A stretch of 64,000 bases of DNA from SMYC01 sp965197495 (GCA_965197495.1 OZ240210.1:6386001-6450000), one strand, 5' to 3'. Counted from the stretch's first letter, positions 52,573 through 61,785 are shown. The notes: generated by a model not told the origin, from the letters alone. Translations and numbers: made by a program.

Positions 52573-54261
52573 TTATTTCAATGCCGCGAGTGCTTGATCC
52601 AGCTCTCGGACTCGAAGAAGCTTGCACCCGAAAAAAAACACCACGAGGCCAACGAGGATGGAGCTAACTACCTGCAGCAGTCGCGTCCACACTACGTCGT
52701 GCCCGAGAGAGCCGTCGAGCCCTAGAAACGTAAGAAACGCGAACGCTCCCATGACCGCCGAGACTACCACCGTTTTAACGAAGGTCACGAGCGCAGTCCT
52801 GCCACCTAAGTGCTCGAGCCCGCTTCGCTTTCGAAACAGAAGCCACAGGAAAACGAGTGATGTCGTCATCGTCGTCGACGTCGCGAGCGCCAGGCCGCGG
52901 TGATCGAGCCCGAGCCGAACGACAAAGAGCCAGTTGAGAGCGGCGTTCGCCAACATGCTCGCGAGGCTGACGACGAGCGGCGCGCGGACGTCCTGGAGCG
53001 CATAGAAGCCGTCCGTCACGATCTTGACGGCGGCGAAGCTCAAGAGGCCGACGGCGTAGAAACGTAGAGCGCCAGCGACTTGCACCGTATCGGACGGGGA
53101 AAAACGACCCTGCTCGAAGATCAGACGTACGATGGGAGGCGCCAGCACGAGAAGACCGACCGTGGCGGGCACGGTGAACAGGATCACGAGTCGCGTCGCG
53201 AAAGAGAACGTGTCGCGAAAACCGTCTGTGTCCTTCTTGGCCGCCGCGCGACTGAGGGCCGGGAGCGTCGCGACCGAGACCGCGACGGCGACGAGGCCTA
53301 GCGGTAAGTGCAAAATGCGAAACGCCTGGATGATCCACGTCATCCACCCTTCGCCCCTCGACGCGAAGATCGAGTTAACCAACAGATTGACTTGAACGGT
53401 CGAAGCGATCAGCGCTCCGGGCCCGAATAGACGCAACACCTTCCCGAGCCAGGGGTCTCGAAAGTCGAAATTGGGACGATAGCGGTACCCGAGTCGAAAC
53501 AAGGACGGAAGCTGCCACATAAGCTGCAAGATACCGCCCACGAGCACGCCTATCGCCATCCCGATGGCCGGATGCTGGCCGTAGCGAGGCGCTATGTAGT
53601 AGCCGGTCACGCCGACGACGATCGACCCGATATTGAAGAACGCCGAAGCCAGCGCCGGAACAAGGAACCGCCCGCGTGCGTTGAGAACACCCATGACGAG
53701 GGCGGCAAGGCTGGCGAAGAAAATGAACGGGAACATGATCTGCGTGAGCCGCACCGTGAGGTCCCGCTTCGTTGCAAAGCCGTAGCTTTCGTCCGGAACG
53801 AGCGGTGTGTCGAAGCCCGCGCCGGGAAAGACCCAGGCCACGATGCCATCGGCATGTAGAATGCCGGCCAAGGTCAGCGCAGCCATCACGAGGATCATCG
53901 CGTTCAATACCACGCTCACGAGACGAAGCGCGGCCTCTTTTCCCTCTTTCTCTTGGATCTCCGAGAACGTCGAGACGAACGCTTTGCCCAAAGCGCCTTC
54001 GCCGAACATGTCGCGAAACAAGTTCGGCAGTCGAAACGCCGCGTAGAACGCGTCTAACACGATGCGCGCCGAGAACAAATAGGCAAGCACCTGCTCGCGG
54101 ACGAGGCCGAGCACCCGCGAGACCATGACGCCGATACTGACGGTGCCTGCGGAACGTGTCAGGCGTTCGCGATCAAAAGCGGCGTCGTGCACCGTTTGCT
54201 GACCATCGGAGATGCGCTGGCTTCCGAAAGGCGAGCTCTCCGGCTCGGAGGGGGAAGCCAT
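52573..54261 (-). CDS. murJ: Lipid II flippase
   Basis: A 562-residue, 14-helix MOP-superfamily transporter that moves lipid II outward for peptidoglycan synthesis. VMVSRVLGLVREQVLAYLF, DAFYAAFRLPNLFRDMFGEG and ALGKAFVSTFSE are the conserved start, with the central-cavity arginines visible. A hydrophilic N-terminal extension of about 35 residues is unusual. It heads a minus-strand run with the barrel gene and xerD. Confidence 0.95.
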   Translation of the reverse strand: MASPSEPESSPFGSQRISDGQQTVHDAAFDRERLTRSAGTVSIGVMVSRVLGLVREQVLAYLFSARIVLDAFYAAFRLPNLFRDMFGEGALGKAFVSTFSEIQEKEGKEAALRLVSVVLNAMILVMAALTLAGILHADGIVAWVFPGAGFDTPLVPDESYGFATKRDLTVRLTQIMFPFIFFASLAALVMGVLNARGRFLVPALASAFFNIGSIVVGVTGYYIAPRYGQHPAIGMAIGVLVGGILQLMWQLPSLFRLGYRYRPNFDFRDPWLGKVLRLFGPGALIASTVQVNLLVNSIFASRGEGWMTWIIQAFRILHLPLGLVAVAVSVATLPALSRAAAKKDTDGFRDTFSFATRLVILFTVPATVGLLVLAPPIVRLIFEQGRFSPSDTVQVAGALRFYAVGLLSFAAVKIVTDGFYALQDVRAPLVVSLASMLANAALNWLFVVRLGLDHRGLALATSTTMTTSLVFLWLLFRKRSGLEHLGGRTALVTFVKTVVVSAVMGAFAFLTFLGLDGSLGHDVVWTRLLQVVSSILVGLVVFFFGCKLLRVRELDQALAALK

Positions 54262-54288
54262 GCGACCATCATATTACAATTTCATGTT

Positions 54289-54897
54289 ATGATTTTCTTA
54301 TCCGCATACCGTCATGCCAATGGAGCAAACGCGGTGCCGCCAACCGAAACTCCGAAAAATTCGACGGGGCCACTCCCGTTGCACGAAAGCGCTCCGCTCG
54401 CCGTATTGCTCTTCGTCTTCTGGGTGATCCTCTCCGGCAAGATAGACTTCTTCCACTTAGCAGCGGGCGCGGCGAGCTCGGTGGCGATCGCAGTGGCTAC
54501 GTGTAGGCTCTATGCGCTTTCTCCGCCGGTAGGCCCGGCAGGGCGCCATCCCTTTTGGACTTTTCCCTGGATTCGCCTCGTCGCTTATGTCCCTTGGCTC
54601 GCGAAGCAGATCGTCGTCTCGAGCTTTCAGGTGGCGCAGATCGTACTGAGCCCGAAAATGAAGATCCGCCCGACCGTCGTAAGATTCGACTATCCTTTGC
54701 CCCACAATATCGCGCGGGCAACGCTCGCAAACTCCATCACGCTCACCCCCGGGACCGTGACCATCGACGTGCGCGGCGACGAATTTGTCGTCCACGCGCT
54801 CACCGATGACGCCGCAGAGCCTCTTTTGAGCACGGAACCGTCACCTTCAAACATGAAAGAGCGTGTCCGCACGCTGTTCCGCACTAACGAGAGCTAG
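54289..54897 (+). CDS. mnhE: Mrp/Mbh antiporter subunit E
   Basis: A protein of about 200 residues of the MnhE family. Membrane helices lie at LAVLLFVFWVILSG and HLAAGAASSVAIAVATC, followed by the family signature RPTVVRFDYPLPHNIARATL, NSITLTPGTVTID and EFVVHAL. It is the first gene of the antiporter operon (order E, F, G, MbhD, MbhE-B, C, D...). The start is uncertain: ATG at 54289 or GTG at about 54333. Confidence 0.85.
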   Translation: MIFLSAYRHANGANAVPPTETPKNSTGPLPLHESAPLAVLLFVFWVILSGKIDFFHLAAGAASSVAIAVATCRLYALSPPVGPAGRHPFWTFPWIRLVAYVPWLAKQIVVSSFQVAQIVLSPKMKIRPTVVRFDYPLPHNIARATLANSITLTPGTVTIDVRGDEFVVHALTDDAAEPLLSTEPSPSNMKERVRTLFRTNES

Positions 54898-54917
54898 ACC
54901 CAACGCCTCCGTTGATA

Positions 54918-55187
54918 ATGACCACTTTCATCATGGCACTCACGATCGGCATTGCTCTCACGATGCTGGTGTCGCTCTATCGGCTCCTTCAGGGCCCGAC
55001 GCTATGGGATCGCTTGAGCGGTCTAGGGCTCGTCGGAACCAAGACGATCGTGCTCGTGCTCTTGATGGGCCGCATTTTCGAACGCGAGGACATCTTCGTC
55101 GACATCACACTGTCCTACACGCTCATCACCTTTATCGGGGCTTTGGCGCTCGCCAAATATTTCGAAGGCAAAGAGACCGGCCCATGA
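54918..55187 (+). CDS. mnhF: Mrp/Mbh antiporter subunit F
   Basis: An 89-residue protein with three membrane helices: MALTIGIALTMLVSLYRLL, the conserved RLLQGPTLWDRLSGLGLVGTK loop, and DITLSYTLITFIGALALAKY. It is a small core subunit of cation/proton antiporters. Its stop overlaps the mnhG start (ATGA). Confidence 0.88.
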   Translation: MTTFIMALTIGIALTMLVSLYRLLQGPTLWDRLSGLGLVGTKTIVLVLLMGRIFEREDIFVDITLSYTLITFIGALALAKYFEGKETGP

Positions 55188-55498
55188 CCGTTTTCGATGC
55201 TATCGCTTGCGCTCTGCTCGGCTTGGGCTTCTTCTTCATCTTCACGGGTGCGCTCGGCATCCTCCGACTTCCAGACTTTTTCACGCGACTCCATGCCATG
55301 GGCAAGTCCGACACCCTGGGGGTCGCTCTCATGGTGTTGGGGACGGCCGTTCTCGAAGGCGCCACCCTCAACGGCTTGAAGATCGTGCTGATCATTTTTT
55401 TCGTCGGTCTCGCGAACCCCACCGCCACACACGCGCTCGGCCGAGCTGCCTATCGAAGTGGCCTCGTCCCTTGGGAATCCCCACGTGACGGCGACTAG
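55184..55498 (+). CDS. mnhG: Mrp/Mbh antiporter subunit G
   Basis: A 104-residue three-helix protein: ALLGLGFFFIFTGALGILRL, then DFFTRLHAMGKSDTLGVAL (the hallmark of MnhG), then KIVLIIFFVGLANPTATHAL. It overlaps mnhF by four bases. Confidence 0.9.
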   Translation: MTVFDAIACALLGLGFFFIFTGALGILRLPDFFTRLHAMGKSDTLGVALMVLGTAVLEGATLNGLKIVLIIFFVGLANPTATHALGRAAYRSGLVPWESPRDGD

Positions 55499-55513
55499 CC
55501 CATCCTGCCGACG

Positions 55514-55756
55514 ATGATCGCACCCCTCGTGACTTTGTTTCTCGCGATGATGGTCCTGTGCGCCATCGCCGCGCTCCAAGTTTCGGATCTCCTGGGTGCC
55601 GTGGTCATTTTCGGCGGTTTCAGTTTCTTCTCCGCCATTTTATTCACGCTTCTTGGCGCGCTCGACGTGGCTTTCACGGAAGCAGCGATTGGCGCGGCCA
55701 TCACAACCGTCTTCTTCGTCTCTGCTATCTACCGAACGCACCGAAAGGTGAACTAG
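55514..55756 (+). CDS. MbhD-type (DUF4040) antiporter subunit
   Basis: An 80-residue protein with two helices: ALQVSDLLGAVVIFGGFSFF, ILFTLLGALDVAFTEAAIGA and ITTVFFVSAIYRT match the DUF4040/MbhD domain. In Mrp antiporters this domain is part of the large MrpA C-terminus; here it is a free subunit, as in group 4 membrane-bound hydrogenases. Confidence 0.85.
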   Translation: MIAPLVTLFLAMMVLCAIAALQVSDLLGAVVIFGGFSFFSAILFTLLGALDVAFTEAAIGAAITTVFFVSAIYRTHRKVN

Positions 55757-55759
55757 CCA

Positions 55760-56503
55760 GTGCAGAATCTATTTCAACGATTCGGATGGCTACCCTTCGT
55801 CGCCGCCGGGGCCATCTTGTTCTATGCCGCGCGGGATCTGCCTACCATGGGGCATCCTGAGGCACCTGCCTCGACCCACGTCTCACCACGTTACATCGAG
55901 AGCGCCGTCACAGAGACCGGCGCCTTGAACATGGTCACCGCCGTCCTCGCGGATTATCGCGCCTACGACACGCTCGGTGAGACCGTGGTCATCCTCACCA
56001 CGGGGCTTGCCTGCCTCCTGGTGCTCGGCGCGTTCGACCCCGCTCGCTCAGGCCCCACCGAAAAAGAGGCGATGGCCTATCAGTTCGGGAGCGACATCCT
56101 CGACGCAACGAGTCGACTGCTCATCCCCTTCATCATCCTCTTCGCCGTCTACGTCGTCGTCCACGGACATACGAGCCCCGGAGGGGGCTTTCAAGGCGGC
56201 GCCATCTGCGCCGCCGCCATCATTCTCGTGCGTCTCGTGCGTGGGCGCGCGCCCGGCCTCAAGCTTCTCCCGAGCTACACGGTGGCGATCGCCTCCATCG
56301 GAGTGCTCGTCTACACGGGCACAGGACTCGTTAGCTTGTTCTTCGAGAAAAACTTTCTCGACTATTCCGGCCTCCCCCTTCCTTTTCATGGCGGACACTT
56401 GCGCGAGATGGGCTCCCTTTCCGTGGAGACGGGAGTCTTCATCGCAGTCACCGCAGTGATGGTATTGATTTTCGACGTCCTGACGATGGGCTCAGAGGAC
56501 TAA
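55760..56503 (+). CDS. mnhB: MbhE-MnhB fusion antiporter subunit
   Basis: A 247-residue protein combining two subunits. Residues 1-110 are MbhE-like (ARDLPTMGHPEAPASTHVSP, then TAVLADYRAYDTLGETVVIL). Residues about 125-245 are the MnhB domain (LLIPFIILFAVYVVVHGHTS, PGGGFQGGAICAAAIILVR). In the archaeal Mbh complex these are separate genes (mbhE, mbhF). It lies three bases after the MbhD gene. Confidence 0.85.
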   Translation: MQNLFQRFGWLPFVAAGAILFYAARDLPTMGHPEAPASTHVSPRYIESAVTETGALNMVTAVLADYRAYDTLGETVVILTTGLACLLVLGAFDPARSGPTEKEAMAYQFGSDILDATSRLLIPFIILFAVYVVVHGHTSPGGGFQGGAICAAAIILVRLVRGRAPGLKLLPSYTVAIASIGVLVYTGTGLVSLFFEKNFLDYSGLPLPFHGGHLREMGSLSVETGVFIAVTAVMVLIFDVLTMGSED

Positions 56504-56506
56504 CGC

Positions 56507-56875
56507 GTGGAAGTCGAAACTCTCAGCTCCGTGAATTACTGGCTCGCAGCTTCATTGTTCCTCATTGGCACATACGGCATCCTTGCGCGACCACATCTCG
56601 TTCGAAAGCTCATGGCGATGAACATCCTTCAGGTCGCCGTCATCGTTTTTTTCATCATCTTGGGATTCAAGAGCGACGCGGACCCGCCGATCGTGCGCCA
56701 CGGAGACGAGACTCCGATCGCGCGCAACTACATCAATCCGCTGCCTCACACGCTGATGCTGACCGCCATCGTCGTGAGCGTCAGCACGACAGGTGTGGCT
56801 CTCGCGCTCCTCATCCGGATTCACCGCCGCTACGGAACGTTGGATGAGACCGAGCTTATCGAGAAGCTGAATTAG
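56507..56875 (+). CDS. mnhC: Mrp/Mbh antiporter subunit C (NuoK-like)
   Basis: A 122-residue, three-helix NuoK/MnhC homologue: ASLFLIGTYGILARPHLVRK, MNILQVAVIVFFIILGFKSD and NPLPHTLMLTAIVVSVSTTG (the conserved PLPqaLvLTaIVi region). GTG start. Confidence 0.88.
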   Translation: MEVETLSSVNYWLAASLFLIGTYGILARPHLVRKLMAMNILQVAVIVFFIILGFKSDADPPIVRHGDETPIARNYINPLPHTLMLTAIVVSVSTTGVALALLIRIHRRYGTLDETELIEKLN

Positions 56876-56880
56876 CGCCG

Positions 56881-58338
56881 ATGGAGCACACGCCGATCCT
56901 GATCGTTCTCGTTCCTCTTACGAGCGCGCTTCTCATCCCTTTCCTCGCTATGGGTGGCGGGCGCTTCGCGCGCGCTGGATTGCTCTTCGCGACGGCAGGC
57001 TCTCTGCTTTGCTCGCTCGTCTCGCTCCGCGCGAGCCTCGGCGGCGAGGCGATGAGCTATCACGTCGGCGGCTGGCCTCCGCCTTGGGGTATCGAGGTCG
57101 TTATCGATCCGCTGAGTGGAGTCATGGCGACTCTCGTGAGCTTCCTAGCCCTGCTCGCTGCGTTTTACAGCGGACCTTATCTCAGCAGCTGGACAGCGCG
57201 CCGTACCGGAACCTTTTGCAGCGTCTTCGCTCTTCTCGTGACGGGCCTTCAAGGGATCGTCGTGACCGGCGACTTGTTCAACCTCTACGTCTTCCTCGAG
57301 ATCTCGTCCATCTCCGCCTATGCGCTTCTCTCGACGGGCGGCAGCAAAGCGATCGTCGCGGTCTTCCGTTATCTCTTGATAGGAACGATCGCGGCGAGCT
57401 TCTATTTGATTGGCGTAGGCTATCTCTACGCCATGACCGGCACGTTGAACATGGCCGACATGGCGGCCCGTTTACCCGAGACGTCGGGCTCCCCCATCAT
57501 CGTCGTCGCCGTTTCGTTCATCGTGATAGGGCTCGCTATCAAAGCCGCTCTTTTCCCGCTTCACGGATGGCTTCCCGACACCTACACCTACGCTCCCGGC
57601 CCGGTCATCGGGTTCGTCGCCGCCGTCATGACGAAAGTGAGCGCTTATGCGCTCTATCGAATTCTCTTTTATGTGTTCGTCGCGGATACGGGCCCACGAG
57701 AGCCCATTCTTCTTCTCGGCTGGGCCGCTGTCATCGCTGTGGTCGCGGGCTCGTTAATGGCACTCGCTCAAAAAGACGTTCAGCGCATGCTCGCCTATTC
57801 GAGCATCGGCCAGATGGGCTACATCATGCTCGGGATCGCGATCGGAACACCGCTCGCGCTGACGGGAGCCCTTCTACATGTCGTCAACCATGCCGTCATG
57901 AAAGGCTGTCTCTTCATGGCCGTGAACGGAGTCCAATGGCGCGTCGGTGTCTTTCGCGTGCGCGATTTCGCCGGCATGGGTCATAAGCTTCCGCTGACGA
58001 TGGCGGCCTTCACCGTCGCCGCACTGTCCATGATCGGGCTTCCCCCGACCGCCGGATTCTTCAGCAAGTACTACCTCGCGCTCGCCGCGCTCGAGTCGGG
58101 CTATATCCCGTTTCTCGCGGCGCTCGTCCTTTCGAGTCTCCTGAGTGCCGTCTATTTCTTCCGCGTGCTCGAAAAAGCCTATCTCAGCCCCCAGAACGAC
58201 GAAAGGCCGCGCGACACGAGCGAGCTTCCCTTCCCCATGCTCGCGCCGATCCTGACGCTGGCAGTTCTGGTGCTTCTCCTCGGTGTCTTCAACCAAACCT
58301 TCGTGACCGAGCTCATCCGACCGGGGCTTCCTTCGTGA
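56881..58338 (+). CDS. mnhD: Mrp/Mbh antiporter subunit D (NuoN/M-like)
   Basis: A 485-residue, 14-helix proton-translocating subunit. The key glutamate is in LYVFLEISSISAYALL, the helix-7 lysine in GLAIKAALFPLHGWLPDTY, and the next lysine in AAVMTKVSAYALYR. It resembles MbhH/MrpD. Its stop overlaps the next antiporter gene's GTG. Confidence 0.9.
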   Translation: MEHTPILIVLVPLTSALLIPFLAMGGGRFARAGLLFATAGSLLCSLVSLRASLGGEAMSYHVGGWPPPWGIEVVIDPLSGVMATLVSFLALLAAFYSGPYLSSWTARRTGTFCSVFALLVTGLQGIVVTGDLFNLYVFLEISSISAYALLSTGGSKAIVAVFRYLLIGTIAASFYLIGVGYLYAMTGTLNMADMAARLPETSGSPIIVVAVSFIVIGLAIKAALFPLHGWLPDTYTYAPGPVIGFVAAVMTKVSAYALYRILFYVFVADTGPREPILLLGWAAVIAVVAGSLMALAQKDVQRMLAYSSIGQMGYIMLGIAIGTPLALTGALLHVVNHAVMKGCLFMAVNGVQWRVGVFRVRDFAGMGHKLPLTMAAFTVAALSMIGLPPTAGFFSKYYLALAALESGYIPFLAALVLSSLLSAVYFFRVLEKAYLSPQNDERPRDTSELPFPMLAPILTLAVLVLLLGVFNQTFVTELIRPGLPS

Positions 58339-59849
58339 ACGAGCCATTGATCTCGGGCGGCCCGTTAGCAGCGGTCCTCGTATCCCTTGTCGCCGCAGTC
58401 GCGATCTTCGTGTTTCGCAACCACCCGAACCTCCGGGAAGCCTGTACGCTCGCAGCGGCTGTCATCAAGTTCGCGATCGTCTTCTCGATGCTCGAGGCGG
58501 TGCTCGATGGCGGCGCCCTCGAGAGCCGGCCGCTCGAGCTCGTTCCCGGCTGGGCGCTCCATCTCCGTGCCGACGCGTTCGGAATGGTTTTCGCGCTGCT
58601 GGCATCGTCTCTATGGGTGATCACCTCGCTCTACTCGATCGGCTATATGCGGAGCGGCGGCTATACCCACCAGACAGGCTATTACGCGAGCTTTGCGGTC
58701 TGCGTGTCGAGCGCTATTGGGATCGCGTTTGCGGCCAACCTAGCGACATTCTTCGTTTTCTACGAGATCCTCACCATAGCGACCTACCCGCTCGTGATTC
58801 ATCGCCGCACCGAGGAAGCCGTTGCCGGAGGTCGCAAATATCTCGCCTATACGCTCATAGCAGGACAGTCGCTGCTCGTGGCAGTCGTTTGGACCGCAAG
58901 CCTAGCGCCCGGTGCAACGTTCCACCCGGGAGGCTTTCTCTCGGGGAGTGCGTCACCCGGAACATTCCAGGCGCTCTTCGTGCTGTTCATCATCGGGATT
59001 GGCGCCAAAGCCGCCATCATGCCGCTCCATGGATGGCTTCCCGCGGCAATGGTGGCGCCGACGCCGGTGAGCGCGCTTCTTCATGCCGTCGCTGTCGTCA
59101 AAGCGGGTGCGTTTGGATGTGTACGTATCGTGGGGTTCGTGTTCGGGGTCGACCTCATCGGTGAGCTCGGGCTCGCGAACATCCTGGCGTTCGCCGCAGG
59201 GGCAACGATTCTCATCGCTTCGATGCGCGCGCTCGGAGAGAATCATTTGAAAAGGCGTCTTGCTTATTCGACCGTGAGCCAGCTTTCTTACATCGTGCTG
59301 GGCGCAGCGCTGGGCTCACTGCACGCGCTCGTCGGCGCGATATTCCACATCGCGGCGCACGGGTTCATGAAAATCACGTTATTTTTCTGCGCCGGCTCGA
59401 TCTACACGAAAACCCACAAAGAGTACATCGATGACCTCCGCGGGCTCGGGCGTGAGATGCCAGTGACCTTCGGCGCGTTCACGCTTTCTGCCCTCGGCCT
59501 CGCGGGGATGCCGCTATTTGCCGGCTTTATCAGCAAATGGAACCTCGGGTTGGGAGCGCTCGAAGCCAATCACACCATTTATGTGGGTGTTCTCGTCTTG
59601 AGCGGTCTCTTGAACTTCGCCTATTTCTTTCCGATCGTCTATACGGGTTTCTTCGGAAAGACCGACCGACCGTTTCGGTTCGAGGAGCCCTCCGTTCTTC
59701 TTTGGCTACCTTTAGCCGTGACGGCCGTGATCTCGATATTGCTCGGCGTCTTTCCCGATATCGGGCTTCACTTCTATCAACTCGCCTGGCAGGCGGCCGA
59801 GAGCCTCGTGGCGCCCGGACCGGTCATGCTGGCGGGAGGCGGCGGATGA
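58335..59849 (+). CDS. Second large antiporter-like subunit (NuoM/L-like)
   Basis: A 504-residue, 14-helix paralogue of the preceding gene: the glutamate in FFVFYEILTIATYPLVIH, the helix-7 lysine in IGIGAKAAIMPLHGWLPAAM, and VSALLHAVAVVKAGAFG. The pumping residues are kept, so it is likely an active proton or cation channel. It overlaps both neighbours by four bases. Confidence 0.9.
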   Translation: MNEPLISGGPLAAVLVSLVAAVAIFVFRNHPNLREACTLAAAVIKFAIVFSMLEAVLDGGALESRPLELVPGWALHLRADAFGMVFALLASSLWVITSLYSIGYMRSGGYTHQTGYYASFAVCVSSAIGIAFAANLATFFVFYEILTIATYPLVIHRRTEEAVAGGRKYLAYTLIAGQSLLVAVVWTASLAPGATFHPGGFLSGSASPGTFQALFVLFIIGIGAKAAIMPLHGWLPAAMVAPTPVSALLHAVAVVKAGAFGCVRIVGFVFGVDLIGELGLANILAFAAGATILIASMRALGENHLKRRLAYSTVSQLSYIVLGAALGSLHALVGAIFHIAAHGFMKITLFFCAGSIYTKTHKEYIDDLRGLGREMPVTFGAFTLSALGLAGMPLFAGFISKWNLGLGALEANHTIYVGVLVLSGLLNFAYFFPIVYTGFFGKTDRPFRFEEPSVLLWLPLAVTAVISILLGVFPDIGLHFYQLAWQAAESLVAPGPVMLAGGGG

Positions 59850-60073
59850 AACCCATCTATATCGCAACTGCGATTTTCGTCGTGTTGACAGCGGCTCTCG
59901 AGCTTGCTTTCCGTCACCTCGCCCATCCTGCATTTTTCTGGCACGAGCTTCCCGCTTTCGATTTCATATACGGATTTCTCGGCTGCGGCCTCATCGTCTT
60001 TGGATCGAAATGGGTCGGGGGTAAGTTCGTGCAGCGCGACGAGCACTATTACAGCCGCCACCCACACCGATGA
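59846..60073 (+). CDS. Small two-helix membrane subunit of the antiporter operon
   Basis: A 75-residue protein with two helices (IYIATAIFVVLTAALELAF and FDFIYGFLGCGLIVFGSKW), joined by HPAFFWHELPAF and ending in a short hydrophilic tail. Both ends overlap neighbouring genes by four bases (ATGA), so it is translated with them and is probably a subunit. I do not know a family name for it. Confidence 0.7.
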   Translation: MKPIYIATAIFVVLTAALELAFRHLAHPAFFWHELPAFDFIYGFLGCGLIVFGSKWVGGKFVQRDEHYYSRHPHR

Positions 60074-61785
60074 TGCATCCCGGGTTCGTCCTCTTTCTTA
60101 CCGCGGTAATCGTGCCGCTCGTTTGCGGCACCGCACGGCGAGTCGTGCTCGCGGCCGGCACCGTGGCCGCGCTCATCAGCTGGGAATCGCTCGACTTTAC
60201 ATCCGGCTGGCGCGTCACCGTCGCCGGGTATTCGCTCACGCTCCTCCATGTCGATCCGCTGAGCCTCGTCTTCTCGCTGATATTCACGATCGTGACGTTC
60301 GTCGGCATCTTGTACGCACTCCATAACAACCGAGCCGGGGAGCATGTATCCACTCTCGTCTACGCGGGCTCCTCGCTCGGCGTGGTCCTCGCGGGAGACT
60401 GGGCGACCCTGTTCGTGTTCTGGGAGCTCATGGCGGTCTCGTCGCTCTTCTTGATTTGGCAGAGCGGAACGGAGCGTTCGGCGCGCGCGGGCTATCGTTA
60501 CCTGCTCGTTCACATCTTCGGCGGCTCGCTCTTGTTTGCGGGTATCCTCGTGCATCTAGCGCGGGGCGGAGGGTTCGCCGTCTCTGCTTTGACGACATCT
60601 GAAACCGACCCCCTCGCCTTCTGGTTGATCCTTCTCGGAGTCGCCATCAACGCCGCCATTCCGCCGCTTCATGCGTGGTTGACCGATGCTTATCCCGAAG
60701 CTTCTGTGACCGGTAGTGTCTTCTTGAGCGCATTCACGACCAAAACTGCGGTCTACGTGCTTTTGAGGCTCTTTCCAGGCGCGGACGTTCTCGTTTGGGC
60801 AGGTGTCGCGATGGCGCTCTACGGCGTCGTCTACGCCGTTCTCGAGAACGACATTCGCCGCCTTCTCGCCTATCACATCGTGAGCCAAGTCGGATATATG
60901 GTGGCCGGCGTCGGGATGGGCACGTCGCTCGCGCTCGATGGGGCGACGGCGCATGCCTTCAGCCACATCCTCTATAAATCGCTCTTGTTCATGGGGATGG
61001 GGGCGGTTATCTACGCGACCGGGCTGCGAAAGCTGACCGAGCTCGGCGGCATCGCCAACCGAATGAAGCTCGTCGTCGTACTTTACGCCGTGGGAGCGTG
61101 TTCGATCTCCGGATTCCCGCTCTTCAACGGCTTCATCAGCAAGTCCATGATCGTCTCCGCCGCGGCGGAAGCGCATTTGCCTGTCGTCGAGCTGTTATTG
61201 ACTTTGGCGAGCGTCGGTACGTTCTTGCACACCGGACTCAAGCTTCCCTACTTCACGTTCTTTGGCCCTAAAAAAGACCTCGAGCTTCGTCCACTCCCCT
61301 TGAACATGCTCGTGGCGATGGGCGTCGGGGCTGTTCTCTGCACACTCTACGGCGTCGTCCCCGGTCTGCTCTACGGGCTTCTGCCATTCGGTGCAGAATA
61401 CCATCCGTATTCGCTGGACCACGTCGTGTCGGCGTATCAGCTTCTGGGCGGAACCGTCATCGCGTTCTGGCTCCTTCTCGGAAAACTCGGAGGCGAAGCG
61501 ACCGTCAGCGTTGACACGGATTGGTTCTATCGAAGACCTTTCAGAGCGCTCATCGAGCAGCTCGTCGCCGGGATCCGTTCGGCAGGACAATCGGTTTCCG
61601 CGGCCGGTCGCGCCTTCGTCACCCGCGCCTGGGCATTCAGTCAAGCCCCGACCGGAGCGCGCAACCATCCTGACAACCCACAAGCAGAGGATTACGACCC
61701 GTACCGTTTTCGCTTCCCGATCGGTATGACGGTCTTCTGGGTCGTCCTCTATTTTGCGCTCGTCGCCATCGCGGCCTTGCTGTAG
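60070..61785 (+). CDS. Third large antiporter-like subunit (NuoL-like)
   Basis: A 571-residue protein with about 14 helices plus a C-terminal extension and a final helix (MTVFWVVLYFALVAIAALL). The glutamate is kept in TLFVFWELMAVSSLFLIW, but in helix 7 the usual lysine is replaced by Asn: GVAINAAIPPLHAWLTDAY. The later Lys/His positions (AFTTKTAVYVLLR, HAFSHILYKSLLFM) are present. It probably corresponds to the N-terminal part of MrpA. It is the last gene of the operon. Confidence 0.88.
   Translation: MMHPGFVLFLTAVIVPLVCGTARRVVLAAGTVAALISWESLDFTSGWRVTVAGYSLTLLHVDPLSLVFSLIFTIVTFVGILYALHNNRAGEHVSTLVYAGSSLGVVLAGDWATLFVFWELMAVSSLFLIWQSGTERSARAGYRYLLVHIFGGSLLFAGILVHLARGGGFAVSALTTSETDPLAFWLILLGVAINAAIPPLHAWLTDAYPEASVTGSVFLSAFTTKTAVYVLLRLFPGADVLVWAGVAMALYGVVYAVLENDIRRLLAYHIVSQVGYMVAGVGMGTSLALDGATAHAFSHILYKSLLFMGMGAVIYATGLRKLTELGGIANRMKLVVVLYAVGACSISGFPLFNGFISKSMIVSAAAEAHLPVVELLLTLASVGTFLHTGLKLPYFTFFGPKKDLELRPLPLNMLVAMGVGAVLCTLYGVVPGLLYGLLPFGAEYHPYSLDHVVSAYQLLGGTVIAFWLLLGKLGGEATVSVDTDWFYRRPFRALIEQLVAGIRSAGQSVSAAGRAFVTRAWAFSQAPTGARNHPDNPQAEDYDPYRFRFPIGMTVFWVVLYFALVAIAALL

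Noticed and set aside
54289..61785. Complete membrane-bound hydrogenase or complex I operon
   Set aside because: No NuoB-, NuoD-, NuoI- or NuoH-like gene is in the window; only the ion-pumping half is encoded.
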